A stretch of DNA of 64,000 nt from the NCBI RefSeq assembly GCF_013373865.1, contig NC_050472.1:12671913-12735912 (forward strand), written 5' to 3'. Source of the DNA: Monomorium pharaonis (taxonomy: Eukaryota; Arthropoda; Insecta; Hymenoptera; Formicidae). Under the pieces are notes generated by a model that was not told the DNA's origin, ran no database searches, and saw nothing but the letters and a program-made list of their open reading frames with translations. Made by a program: the position numbers and the translations under genes. How positions within the stretch are numbered: the first letter of the stretch is position 1; each line of letters opens with the position of its first letter. This document shows positions 1-11,500 of the stretch, piece after piece.

Positions 1-1180
1 CAATTCTAAATATACAAAATTAATCATAATTATTCGATTATATTTTAAATTTTGTTTTCAGAACATTAATCATATGTAATATAAAGAGCCACAATTTAGC
101 ATCACTAACATCTCAAACAAGAAGCCAAGGATTGTCGTTAAACTATTTATCTGAGTAATTCATTTTAGTTTATAAATTGCAATATTAAAAAGTATCATAA
201 TATTTATGCGCAATATCTTTACAGTCATAAATTTATCATGTTCCAAATTTCAAAAAACTTTAAAATTAAATTTTAAAAAAGATGATTTGAGCAACGATTT
301 TCCTTCTCAGGAAAGATTTTGCACATAAAAATACCCAAATTTACTAGGTTAGAAAAAAATCGAAAATAAGAGCATTATACTGCATATTTACCTTTCATTT
401 CGTACTGGTAAATAGGATACTTCAGATCAGTGCATGGGATGAACCTCGTGTGAAAAAGTATATGTTTGTAATTGTTTTGTTTCACATGAGTTTTTTTATA
501 TTAAATGAAATCCACTGCTCCCTCTGCTTACAAACCGACGTCTATGTTATAGTGATCCTGTAAATTTGGTACTTTTTTTATTCATAACTGTTTAATAAAA
601 ACCTTCTCCTAAAAATTATACATTTCTTTCATATGTCAATTTTGTTGATTGCTACAAAAAACTTGTGTTTTCTAGGGAGTGGTACTTTTAAACTTTTAGC
701 AATTTTATTTTTAAATGGAATAGATTCGATATTCTCTTATATCAAAGTAACGATATCTAAAGAATGTTTATAAGATATTCTAAGAATATTCATACGTTCT
801 TAAAATATCATATGTATACTTTTAAAAAATCTAAAATACTTTTAAAAAGTACTAAGATACGATTGGAATAGAAATATGCATTAGTTCACCTGAGTTCTTA
901 TCAGAATTAGGCTACAAATAAATCTGTGTGAATATGTGTCATGTTTTACCTCTTATCGTTACACAATCGATTATGACAAATCTGATAGCCAAGTCTGAAC
1001 CTTAAACTCACAAGTAACTGATTAAAATTACCAATTGTTAACTATTATGTTATATTAACCATTAGCCGGTATCGATTACATAATTAAATAATACGATCCA
1101 CAAAATACGTAAAGTAAACATTCAACTTAATCCACAACAATAAACGACAAATATAAAAATTTCGAATAATATAAAATGCC
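1..1180. other. AT-rich intron sequence with a dispersed repeat
   Basis: I see no gene. Bases 88-400 are a degraded copy of a repeat found again at 51258-52230 in the same orientation (shared stretch ...aacaagaag.caaggattgt...). The rest is AT-rich sequence inside the AcCoAS intron that leaves the window. Confidence 0.5.
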
Positions 1181-1484
1181 ATGGCACTTCAAAAAATTAA
1201 AGCTCGTCAGATATTAGATAACAGAAGCAAAAAAGTGACGTGCTCACTGATGTCAGTTTGTTTAGATCGGTACCTATACTGTGATGCTCAATCTAAATCA
1301 AGCGGGTGAGATAAGAGATAAAAACATGACAATTTATCATGATCGCTCAGTATTCAAAGTTATCGATATCATTAATGATGTAATTGCTCCTCAATTAATA
1401 AAGTCAAAGCTAAATGTATGTCAACAAATGAAGATTGACGGATTGTTAAACAAACTGAATGGTAGAGAAAATAGGTCAAAATTT

Positions 1485-2203
1485 CCTTTACGGAAAAAAC
1501 ACTAAAAATAACACTTAAAAAATACTCAATTTGAGCATAATTTGGGACAAGAGGTAAACACTCAATTCAGTGTAAACTTGAGTGTTCGCTCTTTAATTTA
1601 CTTTTAATTAGAGTGTTATTACTCTCAACTTGAATGTTTGCCATCTAATTGAGTGTTAATTTCAATGTTAATCCTAAATTTAAGAATAACACTGAAATTA
1701 ACATTCAATTATATGGCAAACATCCAAGTTGAAAGTAATACTCAAATTAATACTCAAAGCCAGCTGAACACTCTATAGTTGAATGTTTCGGTTGAACTTG
1801 CTTTTCTTGCTTTTGTTTTTATTTGACATTTTCTAATCCAATGTTTGAGAGTGCACACTCAATATTAAGTGTATACCTTCAACCGATAGATGTCGAGTGT
1901 ACATCTCCAACGTTTCAGTGTTCACACTTTATGTTGGAAGTATACACTCATTTATTGAGTGTCATATCCAAATGTTGAGAGTATACTTTCAAATATTCAA
2001 TATTTAAATCCAAACTTTGGTATGAACACTCAATCATTGGATGTACACACTCAATGTTCGAGTATAAACACTCAATCTTTAGTGTAAATACTCAAGATTT
2101 GAGCGTATACACCTAAATTTGGGAGTAAACACCTTTAAAATCGAGTATTAACACTCAATTTTGAATGTAAACTCTCAAAATTAGAGTGTTTTTTCCGTAA
2201 GGG
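1485..2203. mobile_element. CCCTTACGG foldback element, copy 1
   Basis: Non-autonomous inverted-repeat element of 719 bp with ends CCTTTACGGAAAAAACAC and its inverse. The arms are full of ACTCAA/TTGAGTGT words. Flanked by a TT duplication. Deleting the element and one TT restores the enolase frame (SKF|GVNAV), which verifies a 2-bp target duplication. No coding capacity. Confidence 0.88.
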
Positions 2204-2655
2204 TTGGCGTTAACGCTGTCCTCTTGTTGCAAAGCTGGTGCTGCTAAAAAGGGTCTACCGGTTTATAGATCACTGTATCATCTTTATTCTATTCCTTATG
2301 ACTATTATAATTAATTGATAAATAACTTTATCTTATCAATTGCAAATAATTAAGCTATATATTTATTTATTCTCAGTTTTTTTAATATTTTACATACATT
2401 GCCGAAATTATTTGAAAACAATAAATTATGCATACCTGTATCAAGTTTTAAGGGATTACACCAACCTAGCGGGAAAAAAAATTCGATTTTTTTTATTACA
2501 TTTTCTTGAAGCTTCAAGTTTCGAGAATATATCCTGAAAGTTTTATGTTGATATCTGCAAAAATGCCGGATTACAGAGAGTTGAGTAAAACGGGATCGAG
2601 CGTTTGAGTGCTCGAATTGGAGCAATATCAACATAAATCGCCACTGGACGATGAT

Positions 2656-3424
2656 CCCTTACGGAAAAAACACTAAAAATAACACTTAAAAAATACTCAA
2701 GTTGAGTATAATTTGGGACAAGGGGTAAGCACTCAATTCAGTGTAAACATTCAACTTGAGTGTTCGCTTTTTAATTTACTTTTAGACTGTTATTACTCTC
2801 AACTTGAATGTTCGCCATCTAATTGAGTGTTAATTTTAATGTTAATCCTAAATTTAAGAATAACACTGAAATTAACACTCAATTAGATGGTAAACATCCA
2901 AGTTGAAAGTAATACTCAAATTAATACTCAAAGCCAGCTGAACACTCTAGTTGAATGTTTATTTTAGATATTCGTTTTATGTCCATTTCTACCAATGCAG
3001 ATTAATTTTAATCTCGGTTAAACTTGCTTTTTTGCTTTTGTTTTTATTTAATATTTTCTAATCCAATGTTTGAGAGTGCACACTCAATATTAAATGTATA
3101 CCTTCAACCGATAGATGTTGAGGGTACATCCCCAACGTTTCAGTGTTCACACTTTATGTTGGAAGTATACACTCATTTATTGTGTGTCATATCCAAATGT
3201 TGAGAGTATACTTTTAAATATTCAATATTTAAATTCAAACTTTGATATGAACACTCAATCATTGGGTGTACATACTCAATGTTCGAGTATAAACACTCAA
3301 TCTTTAGTGTAAATACTCAAGATAAGCGTATACATCTAAATTTGGGAGCAAACTCCCAAAATCGAGTATTAACACTTAATTTTGAGTGTAAACTCTTAAA
3401 ATTAGAGTGTTTTTTCCGTAAGGG
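2656..3424. mobile_element. CCCTTACGG foldback element, copy 2
   Basis: 769 bp, closely related to copy 1, ends CCCTTACGGAAAAAACAC and inverse. Flanked by AT (2654-2655 and 3425-3426). Removing it restores the transposase reading frame D-D-D-V-I-K across the gap, so the 2-bp duplication is verified. Confidence 0.88.
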
Positions 3425-3917
3425 ATGTGATTAAAGCCATTCGTCCAATATTTGAAAACAACTTTCTAGTGATAATTTACTGGAGAAATGCGTTGGTGGA
3501 TTTATGCAAAACGTTAACGAAAGTTTGAACAATCTGATTTGGCGCATAGCGCCAAAAGTGCAGCACAGCGGTGCACACGTTGTGCAAATTGCTACCAATA
3601 TTGCTGCATACACATTTAATGAAGGTGCTGCTGCATATTTATTAATGATAATAAAAGAATTGTGCTGCATATTGCGAAAATCAAGACCGAGCGCGCATCG
3701 ATGTGGCCGAAGTACAAGCGCAGAAGGCGACGCGCGAAGGAAGGATTGCTCGCCGTCAACACCCTTACGGAAAAAACACTCAAATTTTGAGAGTTTACAC
3801 TCAAAATTGAGTGTTAATACTAGATTTTGGGAGTTACTCCCAAATTTAGGTGTATACGCTCAAATCTTGAGTATTTACACTAAAGATTGAGTGTTTATAC
3901 TCGAACATTGAGTGTGT

Positions 3918-5765
3918 CCCAGATAGCACATAGGTGAATACAAGTTTATAGAGAATTCATTTCAAAGAATACATACAGATTTAGAAAAATGAATGTCTGA
4001 AGAATTCATGAAGAATTAATCATAATCAGTTCGTCTTGAAATATTCCTTAAAAGTTTATTATAATCAATACTTTGCGACTCAAATTTTGAATACTTTTTG
4101 AATTCATGAGGAATTACAATTCGTGTGCAAGTGCCGTGCCGCCACCGAATCCATAATCCATCTCGTCCTCGTGCCATGTGATCGTGCCTCGTGCCGCTCG
4201 TGCGTCGTATATTTCGTAGCGATATATATTAATTACCCAGCAATTAAGTGCGTAAAATTCCTGCAGGATTATTGTATCCACGTTTTATTGAATAGTAAGT
4301 ATACGCGGTTGAAAATACATTTCTACAAATTGCTACCATATTAAGCTGAACATCAACTAACAATAACCCCAGCTAGCCAGGCCTGTTAAAATCACATATC
4401 GTGAAAGCTTTACAGCAAGGATTGTTTCAATTCTGACAACAATTTTATGACAAGTAATTGTCTGTTGCTTTGTTTTCTAAAAGTTTCGAGCAAATTTACG
4501 GCAAAAGTTTTCATCACACGATGCTGCAAATAACAGAGAAAGACTTGTACATAAATATTACGTATAGAAATTACAAGATTTGTTCCGACACGATAAAATG
4601 CAAAATTTAAGCAAATAACAGAGCAAACCTTGCTACACGACATGACAATAAATTTATGGCAGAAACAGGAAATCTTGTTAAGCACAGAATAACGGCAAAT
4701 TAGTAACAAGAACAAAATAAAACTTGCCGAGCATACTTTTGCAACAAAATTGCGACAAGGTGTGTCCGTAAACAGCTTAGTTTTTGTTGGCAAGGCTTGT
4801 CGCAAATAGTATGACGCACATTTTATACAAATAACAGGGTTGCATTATCGGGTTTTAAACTTTATTTCTGACTTTACTATCTATCTCGAGATGGCGCATT
4901 TCTTGTGAAAAAGATTTACCTACTGGATTAATAAAAGGGGCTCGTCGAGAACAAAGAACCAAGTACGATTGCACCATTCACATTTAATATTGGACTAATC
5001 AGTCTAATATTTCAGTCTAATAATCATTTTTGTTGATCTAAATTTCGACAATATTTGTCCTGTTTTTGCCACAAATTTGCTATCATATTGTGCATAGCAA
5101 GGTTTGCCTTGTTTTTGCCACAAATTTGCTATCATGCTATGTACAGCAAGGTTTACTCTATTCTTGCCACAAATTTGCTATCATATTGTGTACAGCAAGG
5201 TTTGCCTTGTTCTTGCTGCAAATTTGTTGTTATGCTTTACTAGTAAATTTTACCCTGTTATTTGCATAAAATATGCGTCATACTATTTACAACAAGCCTT
5301 GCCAACAAAAGCTAAGCTTAATGCGGACACACCTTGTCGTAATTTTGTTGTAAAGGTTTGCTCGAGTTTGCGGCAAACTTCGCGCAAAGTTTGCGTCATT
5401 TTGCTAGCTGGGACGTTACGTCTATATTATAATTTACCGTTCAACAGTATTATTATTGTATACAACATGTATATATAGTGCATGTATTCTGTTGAGTGAG
5501 AAATTATAATATTGGTGTAATGTTTGTTAGTTGGTGTATTTTTTGGTTATTTTGCAATTCTTTATTTATTATAAATACTACTCCCCTTGAATTCATAAAG
5601 TATACATCTGCTGAATACCGTATGAATACTTGAAGAAGTTCTCAAGAATTCGAACTTTGATGCATGTAACTTCCTCAGTCATTCTTATAGTATTCTTCTA
5701 TGAATTCCTAAAGAATTACAATTCAGGAAAGAAGAATACTTTAGGAATTCACTGTGCTATCTGGG
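3918..5765. mobile_element. CCCAGATAGCACA element, copy 1
   Basis: Ends CCCAGATAGCACA and TGTGCTATCTGGG, flanked by GT. The uninterrupted sibling in copy 1 of the host repeat confirms the GT duplication. The arms are built of GAATTC-containing words (aagaattcat...). A GC-rich patch at 4120-4210 has no recognised coding function. A further element is nested at 4368-5412. Confidence 0.85.
4368..5412. mobile_element. CCCAGCTAG foldback element, copy 1
   Basis: Ends CCCAGCTAGCCAGG and GCTAGCTGGG, flanked by AC on both sides. The right arm contains short tandem modules around tttgccacaaatttgcta (5050-5240), which produce spurious repeat-peptide ORFs. The same family occurs at 26541-27873. Confidence 0.8.
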
Positions 5766-8386
5766 GTACACCCAATGATTGAGTGTTCATACTAAAGTTT
5801 GGATTTAAATACTGAATATTTAAAAGTATACTCTCAACATTTGGATATAACACACAATAAATGAGTGTATACTTCCAACATAAAGTGTGAACACTGAAAT
5901 GTTAGGATGTACACTCAACATCTATCGGTTGAAGGTATACATTTAATATTGAGTGTGCACTCTCAAACATTGGATTAGAAAATATTAAATAAAAACAAAA
6001 GCCAAAAAAGCAAGTTCAACCAAGATTAAAATTAATCTGCATTAGTAGAAATGGACATAAAATGAATATCTAAAATAAACATTCAACTATAGAGTGTTCA
6101 GCTGGCTTTGAGTATTAATTTGAGTATTACTTTCAACTTGGATGTTTGCCATCTAATTGAGTATTAATTTCAGTGTTATTCTTAAATTTAGGATTAACAT
6201 TGAAATTAACACTCAATTAGATGGCAAACATTTAAGTTGAGAGTAATAACACTCTAATTAAAAGTAAATTAAAGAGCGAACACTCAAGTTGAGTGTTTAC
6301 ACTGAATTGAGTGTTTACCCCTTGTCCCAAATTATACTCAACTTCAGTATTTTTTTAAGTGTTATTTTTAGTGTTTTTTCCGTAAGGGCAGAAGTCTTCA
6401 CAGAGCGCTGCTGCTATTGATGTGGAAGGAATCTCATATGGCCCCGGAATTGTCGACTAGAGGTAAAGTGCAAAATTCGGCTGTTAACAATAGTAGAACT
6501 AAACTTGAAACTTTAAACGCGTTTTTCTCGAAACATGGTTTTCAAAGTCGGTGACCACCAGATCTCAAAAACTAATCGATGGATCGTTTTCAAATTTTTA
6601 CACAATACTCTCAGAAACATTTTTTTGTCGGTGACGATCTATTTTTTATCGATCTTCATTAAAAATTAAAAAAAAATGAAAAGGACAAAAATTTTTCGTT
6701 TTTTTTTTTTTTAATTTTAACTTCAACTCATCGCCATTTTGTAACAAACGATAAAATCGACAATCGGCGATCGTCACCGACAAACCACTACTGTTAGCTT
6801 AAAAAAACACCATTTTGTTTTTTTGTTTCAGATGGATCGTTTAGACGGGACAGTGGTCACCGCAAAATGCGTTTTTCCAAACCTCAATGTGTGTCGGCGG
6901 CCATATTTCTGCTTTCCGTCGTCATTGTTTAATAAAAAAATTTTTTTATATTATCGAAACATAAGTCAATAATCACACAAAATTTCATTTAATTCCCACT
7001 ACCCGTTTAGGAGAAATAAAATATCAAAGTGAGGCCTGTTTTTCGACCGTTTAGGTTGGTGTAACCCCTTAATATGATCAGAGGGAGACAGTATGCTAGC
7101 AATAATTTATCGTGTCCAGAATTCACAATCTTACTCGTAGATAATGTGCGTGCATACGTGCATGCGTACATACATGCCAAGTCGACACAATCATCTAATC
7201 ATTTAAATTATTGGAATGTTTAGCTAGTTTTCTGTTTTTTTATATGGTGCAGGTGCTGAAAGTTTTGCCGATGCCTTCAAAATGATTATAGAAATATGTA
7301 TATCGAGTGCTAAAGAAAAAAATAATCGACGCTAAACTGATACGTGTCCGCTTTTAATTAGCGACGATGAAGCCTTTGCTCCTGATTTGGAAAATGATCA
7401 AGTTGCTTTGACCTTTTTAAACGCATCTATCAAAGACGCAAGTTACGAAGGCAAAATTAAAATAGCCCTGGACATGACGACGAACGTTTTTTATAAAGAA
7501 GGTTTTGGGTATAATCAAAAACGTCTTCTTATACATACAATTATCTTATCTTTAGAATTATCTTATAATTCTAAAAAAAAGTTTGCATTTACGTTCATAA
7601 GAAGCTACGACTTAATGTTTAAGGTGAAGAATTCCAATCCTACTGATTACTTGAATACCGAAGGTTTACGAGATTAATATTTAAAATATATATTAAAATT
7701 GCCAACGATAGTCTCGATAGAAGATCCTTTTGATTAAGAAGATTAGGAAGATTGGTTGACGATCTCTCATCAAGTGATTCAAATAGTCAGTGATGATTTC
7801 ACCGCGATGAATATCAAGAGGATCGAAGAAGCAATGAATAGGAATGTAGCAAATTGTTTCGTACTGAAAATATCACAGATCGGTATTGTGACAGAGGTTA
7901 CTAACTGTGCAAGACTGAACAATTGGTTATATCGTAAGCGCGAGTCACGGTGAGACGGAAGACAATTTCATCGCAGATTTGGCGGTTGGACTTTCCGCTG
8001 ACCAATTGAAATCCGGAGCACCTTACAGGTAACAGGACGCAAATAAATATAACATCAACATTTCTGTTTCAAATTATGTTTCGAGTAGAATAACTCTTAA
8101 ATTAAATGTTAATTCTTTACTAATTTTTTATTTGAACATATTGTAAGTTAACGAAAATTACCATAAAAAATTATATCTTCAACATTGTAATAATTGTAGA
8201 GGTAAAAGAATATCTAAATATAATCAAATATTCGAACAATGAGGATCGAAGAGAAACTCAGTAAAAATCCCAAATATATTGGAACAAAATATCAAAATTC
8301 TCTTACAAAAATCATACGAGTAATCAGATATCATTAATTGAAGTGTATAAAACCATAAGAAAAAAAAACAAAGATCAGATGCTTAC

Positions 8387-8576
8387 CATCTCCTGTACAG
8401 TAAAATCCATTAAATCGATCAAAGTATGTATTTTGAAAACGTTGGTGATTTCCGTAGAGAGTCCGCATCATACCCGGCCATGGTCGACGGAAGACAAGGT
8501 ATCCTTCTCCTTCACCCTCAATTATTCGACCATCCTCGTCAAGAAGCTCCGGCAAAACTCCGAAGAAAGGATATGT
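8387..8576 (-). CDS. AcCoAS: AcCoAS exon 8 (last one in window)
   Basis: 190 bp, residues 468-530 plus one base: TYPFFGVLPELLDEDG to FNGFYCTGD|G. Donor GTAAGC; acceptor tgtttag. The TGD aspartate binds the ribose hydroxyls of AMP in the family. The exon ends one base into the following glycine, so at least one more coding exon must follow, and it is not seen in the 8.4 kb to the left edge. Confidence 0.96.
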
Positions 8577-11500
8577 CTAAACATTCATTTCATGCATGTA
8601 TATAAAAAATGTTTTATGCGTTAAAAAACAAAATAAAACAAAATCATCAAAATGGAATTATTTCTTGTAATTTTTGAAGCCTTGATTATAAATTCGAATT
8701 CCAAATTGCTGCATTATGTCATATTGAGAAATTCGTAATTAAAGTTGCAAAAGACTTACTTTTATGTATATTGTGATGTTAGAATTAAATTTAATATGTG
8801 ATATGGTTATGATTAATAAAATATTTAAAGTTAAATATAATATTCAACTATAAACGGAACTATTTATTCTATTTTTATTGCAAATTAATTTAACAATATA
8901 ATAAATAAATAAATATTTATACAACAATGAATATTTATTACTTGTTTTACTGTCTTACTGTCAACACACTAACTTGTTCTTTTATTCCTTGTTCATTTTT
9001 ATTTATTTTAATAATCACGGAATGAGATTATAAGTTTTATAATAATTTTTTACAGTGCTATGATTTTTAAAAGTGCAAAAATTAATAAATCTTGCTCATA
9101 TAAAACAGTTTTACCCTTCAGGATGGATTAAACAAAATTTGATTATTTGTTGAAAATTCAACAAATGTTATAAAATTTCTACAGAAATTCTGAAAAATTC
9201 TGCAAATTCTAAAAAAATAGAATTAATAATTTATAAAAATAAAATCACGTTTGAATTTTTGAAAAATCATATACAGGGTGATTCAAAATTACCTGTTGCC
9301 CTTAAAATGTATTCTTGACTTAATTCTGAAACAATTTTTTCTTCACCAAAATTGTATCTGAAGCTTAGTTTTTGCATTATTAAAAAAAATAGTTATCGTA
9401 TTACGAGTCAGGTATAAAAAGTAGGCAAGGGCGGCGCAACTCACTGTCAGACGCGAGCGCTTACGTGGAGCGCTTGATATAATCAATTAATTTCACATAG
9501 AAATTGGCATCCAGTGGATGTCCATTAAATCTGTATAGAGCTATGGGACTTCTATGTCCATGGTGGAAGTCAGACAGAGATCCATTAAAGATCTAGTAAA
9601 CTTCTATGGCTCCATTGGATGTTTACTTCTATGACGGAAGTTAAATAGATGTCCATTAGGATTCATTAAACTTCCTTAACTCTATGGGATATATGCTTCC
9701 ATGATGAAAGTTAGATAGACATTTATTATGAATCCATCAAACTTCCATAGCTTTACAGATATTTACTTTAATGGTGGCAGTCAGATAGATGATCTATCTT
9801 ACCTCCATAATAGATCTATTAAACATCTTGAAAGATATTCACTAGACATTACGTGGATCATTAATAGAGGCTTTATGGAGGCTCGATGGACGACTAACCG
9901 ACATTTCGTGGACGATTAGTAGAGGCTTCACGGAGCTTCGGTAGACGACTGATCGACGTTTCATGGAATCAAGGTTCCTCTACTAATAATCCACGAAACG
10001 TCTGTTAATCATCCATTGAGGCTACATGAAACCTTCACTACCCACCGCTACGGCGTGGAGTGTTCCTTGTGAATAAAATGCATTTTATAGGTGAATAAAA
10101 GGGACTCGTCAAGAACGCAGAAGAAAGTAAAATTTCGCCATCGACATAATACTAGACTGAAAATATTGTTGTACCCCTCGTCGTGAGTACGATTGGGATC
10201 GCTGCCAGAGATCTCGCGAGGAGGGTATTTAGTCACTCACACCGTGTCTTCGTTTCGAGCATTTTATTATATTATTCGTTTACAGTACGAATAGATCGCG
10301 ACCCCGCAAGGCAGAGTGTCGCGTCTATGAGTTTGCTGTCCACGACCCCGCAAGGCCGAGAGTCGTGGTTGTGTATGTTACAATGGTTTATGTCGCAATA
10401 CACGACCCCGCAAAGCAGAGTGTCGTGTCTTGGTTTGTCTACTTCGGATTGACCCGTCCCTCACTTTCTTTCACCGGTTTATATATTCGATAATTCAGTA
10501 GTTGGATCGAAAGAAGGGGAGATTACGTGAGGGTGTAAATCTGTCAGTATTCCAAATTCTTGCTTACATTAGACAGCAAGTGCTGTCTAAGGAGCATTGC
10601 GCTAATTGTCGAGCGGATTGCGCGGAACCTCGCGCAATGCGCTCGATGCTGACTGCTGCAGCTGACCGACTTATGTCATCGTGCTACTGACACCTTTTTT
10701 ATCGTTATGAGTGTGTCACTTATAACAATATCAGTCTGTAAAAAAGATCAATAAAAATGAGAAGAACAAAATAAAAAATTTTATTTAAAAACTGTTTAAA
10801 AAAATATTTATAATAAATATAATACTACGTTTAACCAAAAAATATTTATACTTAGCGTTATTTTATAAAATAATCTTGAATAAAGGCACTTTTGCATTTT
10901 GTTAAAAATACATTTTTCTTAATGTAATGATCCACAAAACATCCGTTAGACGTTCATCGAGGCTCCATGAAGTCTCTATTAATGATCCACGCATCTAATA
11001 GACATCTTTGACATCTAATTGACGTACGCAATGGCGGAACTGTGGATTTCTAATGGCCCTGTATTTAATGTCCAATGGACGTTCACTGAAAGTTCCAAAC
11101 TTTCATAACAGACGTCCAATGGACGTCCATTAGAGGTTCCGTTTCTATGTAGGATGGCTATATATAATACCCAGACAGCACAGGACATCCTATGAACGTT
11201 CATTTTGTGTCCATTTTACATCCACACGTCCACGGACATGAAATAGATGTCTATCGTATGTTCTATTTTGGACATTCATTAATGGCCAATATTTGGACGT
11301 CTATAGGATATCCGGCATTGGGCCCATATTCATATTGTTGATTTTTAATTATTAAAACAGTTATAAGTACTATCATAAGACGTCATAAATCAATCAGATC
11401 TACAGGGTTATTCAGAACAACATTAGGTCCGTAAAATGACGTATTCCTGACGCAATTCTAAAACGATTTTTCCTTCACCCAAATTTTATTTGAAACGTAG

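Larger units (their letters stand above)
3762..6388. mobile_element. CCCTTACGG foldback element, copy 3, carrying two nested elements
   Basis: Ends as in copies 1 and 2, flanked by CA (3760-3761 and 6389-6390). Excision restores the transposase frame (IARRQ|QKSS). Its own sequence is 3762-3917 plus 5766-6388; the middle was filled later by another element. Confidence 0.87.
3425..6467 (+). pseudogene. Transposase remnant (Mutator-like domain C-terminus)
   Basis: Plus-strand fragments read DDDVIKAIRPIF, a frameshift, KCVGGFMQNVNESLNNLIW, NIAAYTFNEGA, another shift, DVAEVQAQKATREGRIARRQ, and finally AAAIDVEGISYGPG with a stop near 6466. This is the C-terminus of the Mutator-like transposase domain common in arthropod genomes (KC..G.TQN.NESLN..IW). 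The last piece is separated by an element at 3762-6388, and an earlier stretch lies left of the one at 2656-3424. It is dead. It sits in a TTAA-flanked element, which suggests its relatives mobilise Kolobok-like transposons. Confidence 0.7.
2452..7068. mobile_element. TTAA-flanked DNA transposon (Kolobok-like), with nested insertions
   Basis: Terminal inverted repeats begin GGGATTACACCAACC on the left and GGGGTTACACCAACC on the right, each bordered by TTAA (2448-2451 and 7069-7072). Removing the element and one TTAA rejoins the enolase frame exactly (SSF|NMIRG). TTAA duplications with such ends are typical of the Kolobok superfamily; piggyBac also uses TTAA. Inside are a broken transposase and three CCC-type insertions. 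About 6500-7060 is a low-complexity 3' part. Confidence 0.8.
1181..8337 (+). pseudogene. Enolase-like pseudogene, multi-exon, antisense in AcCoAS intron
   Basis: The pieces follow enolase from end to end: 1181 MALQKIKARQILDNR; 1299-1484 EIRDKNMTIYHD and VIAPQLIKSKL; 2204-2266 CKAGAAKKGLP; about 2385-2451 CIPVSSF, continued at 7070-7140 as NMIRG; 7253 GAESFADAF; 7380 EAFAP; about 7710 TIVSIEDPFD; 7790 SDDFTAMN; 7856 FVLKISQIG; 7928-8028 GETEDNFIADLAVGL; and 8200-8337 with SKYNQ and RIEEKL. Introns survive (7141-7252 and 8029-8199), so this is a DNA-level duplicate, not a retrocopy. It has several stops, at least three frameshifts and transposons inside exons. Residues that are catalytic in enolase are already altered: the SHAGN loop is QYASN and GDEGGFAP is SDDEAFAP. 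The lysine of LLLKVNQ and the DDL aspartate remain. It may have been a divergent paralogue before it died. Confidence 0.88.

Noticed and set aside
399..452. Minus-strand exon-like stretch (gag|gttcatccc ... atgaaag|gtaaat)
   Set aside because: Open for only 18 codons, weak acceptor, no recognised protein and no partner exon.
5055..5478. ORFs with repeated CFCHKFA peptides
   Set aside because: They are produced by short tandem modules in the arm of the CCCAGCTAG element and appear in two frames at once.
1..8386. Final AcCoAS exon(s) in the left part of the window
   Set aside because: No minus-strand sequence resembling the C-terminal subdomain was found. The region holds the antisense enolase pseudogene and insertions.
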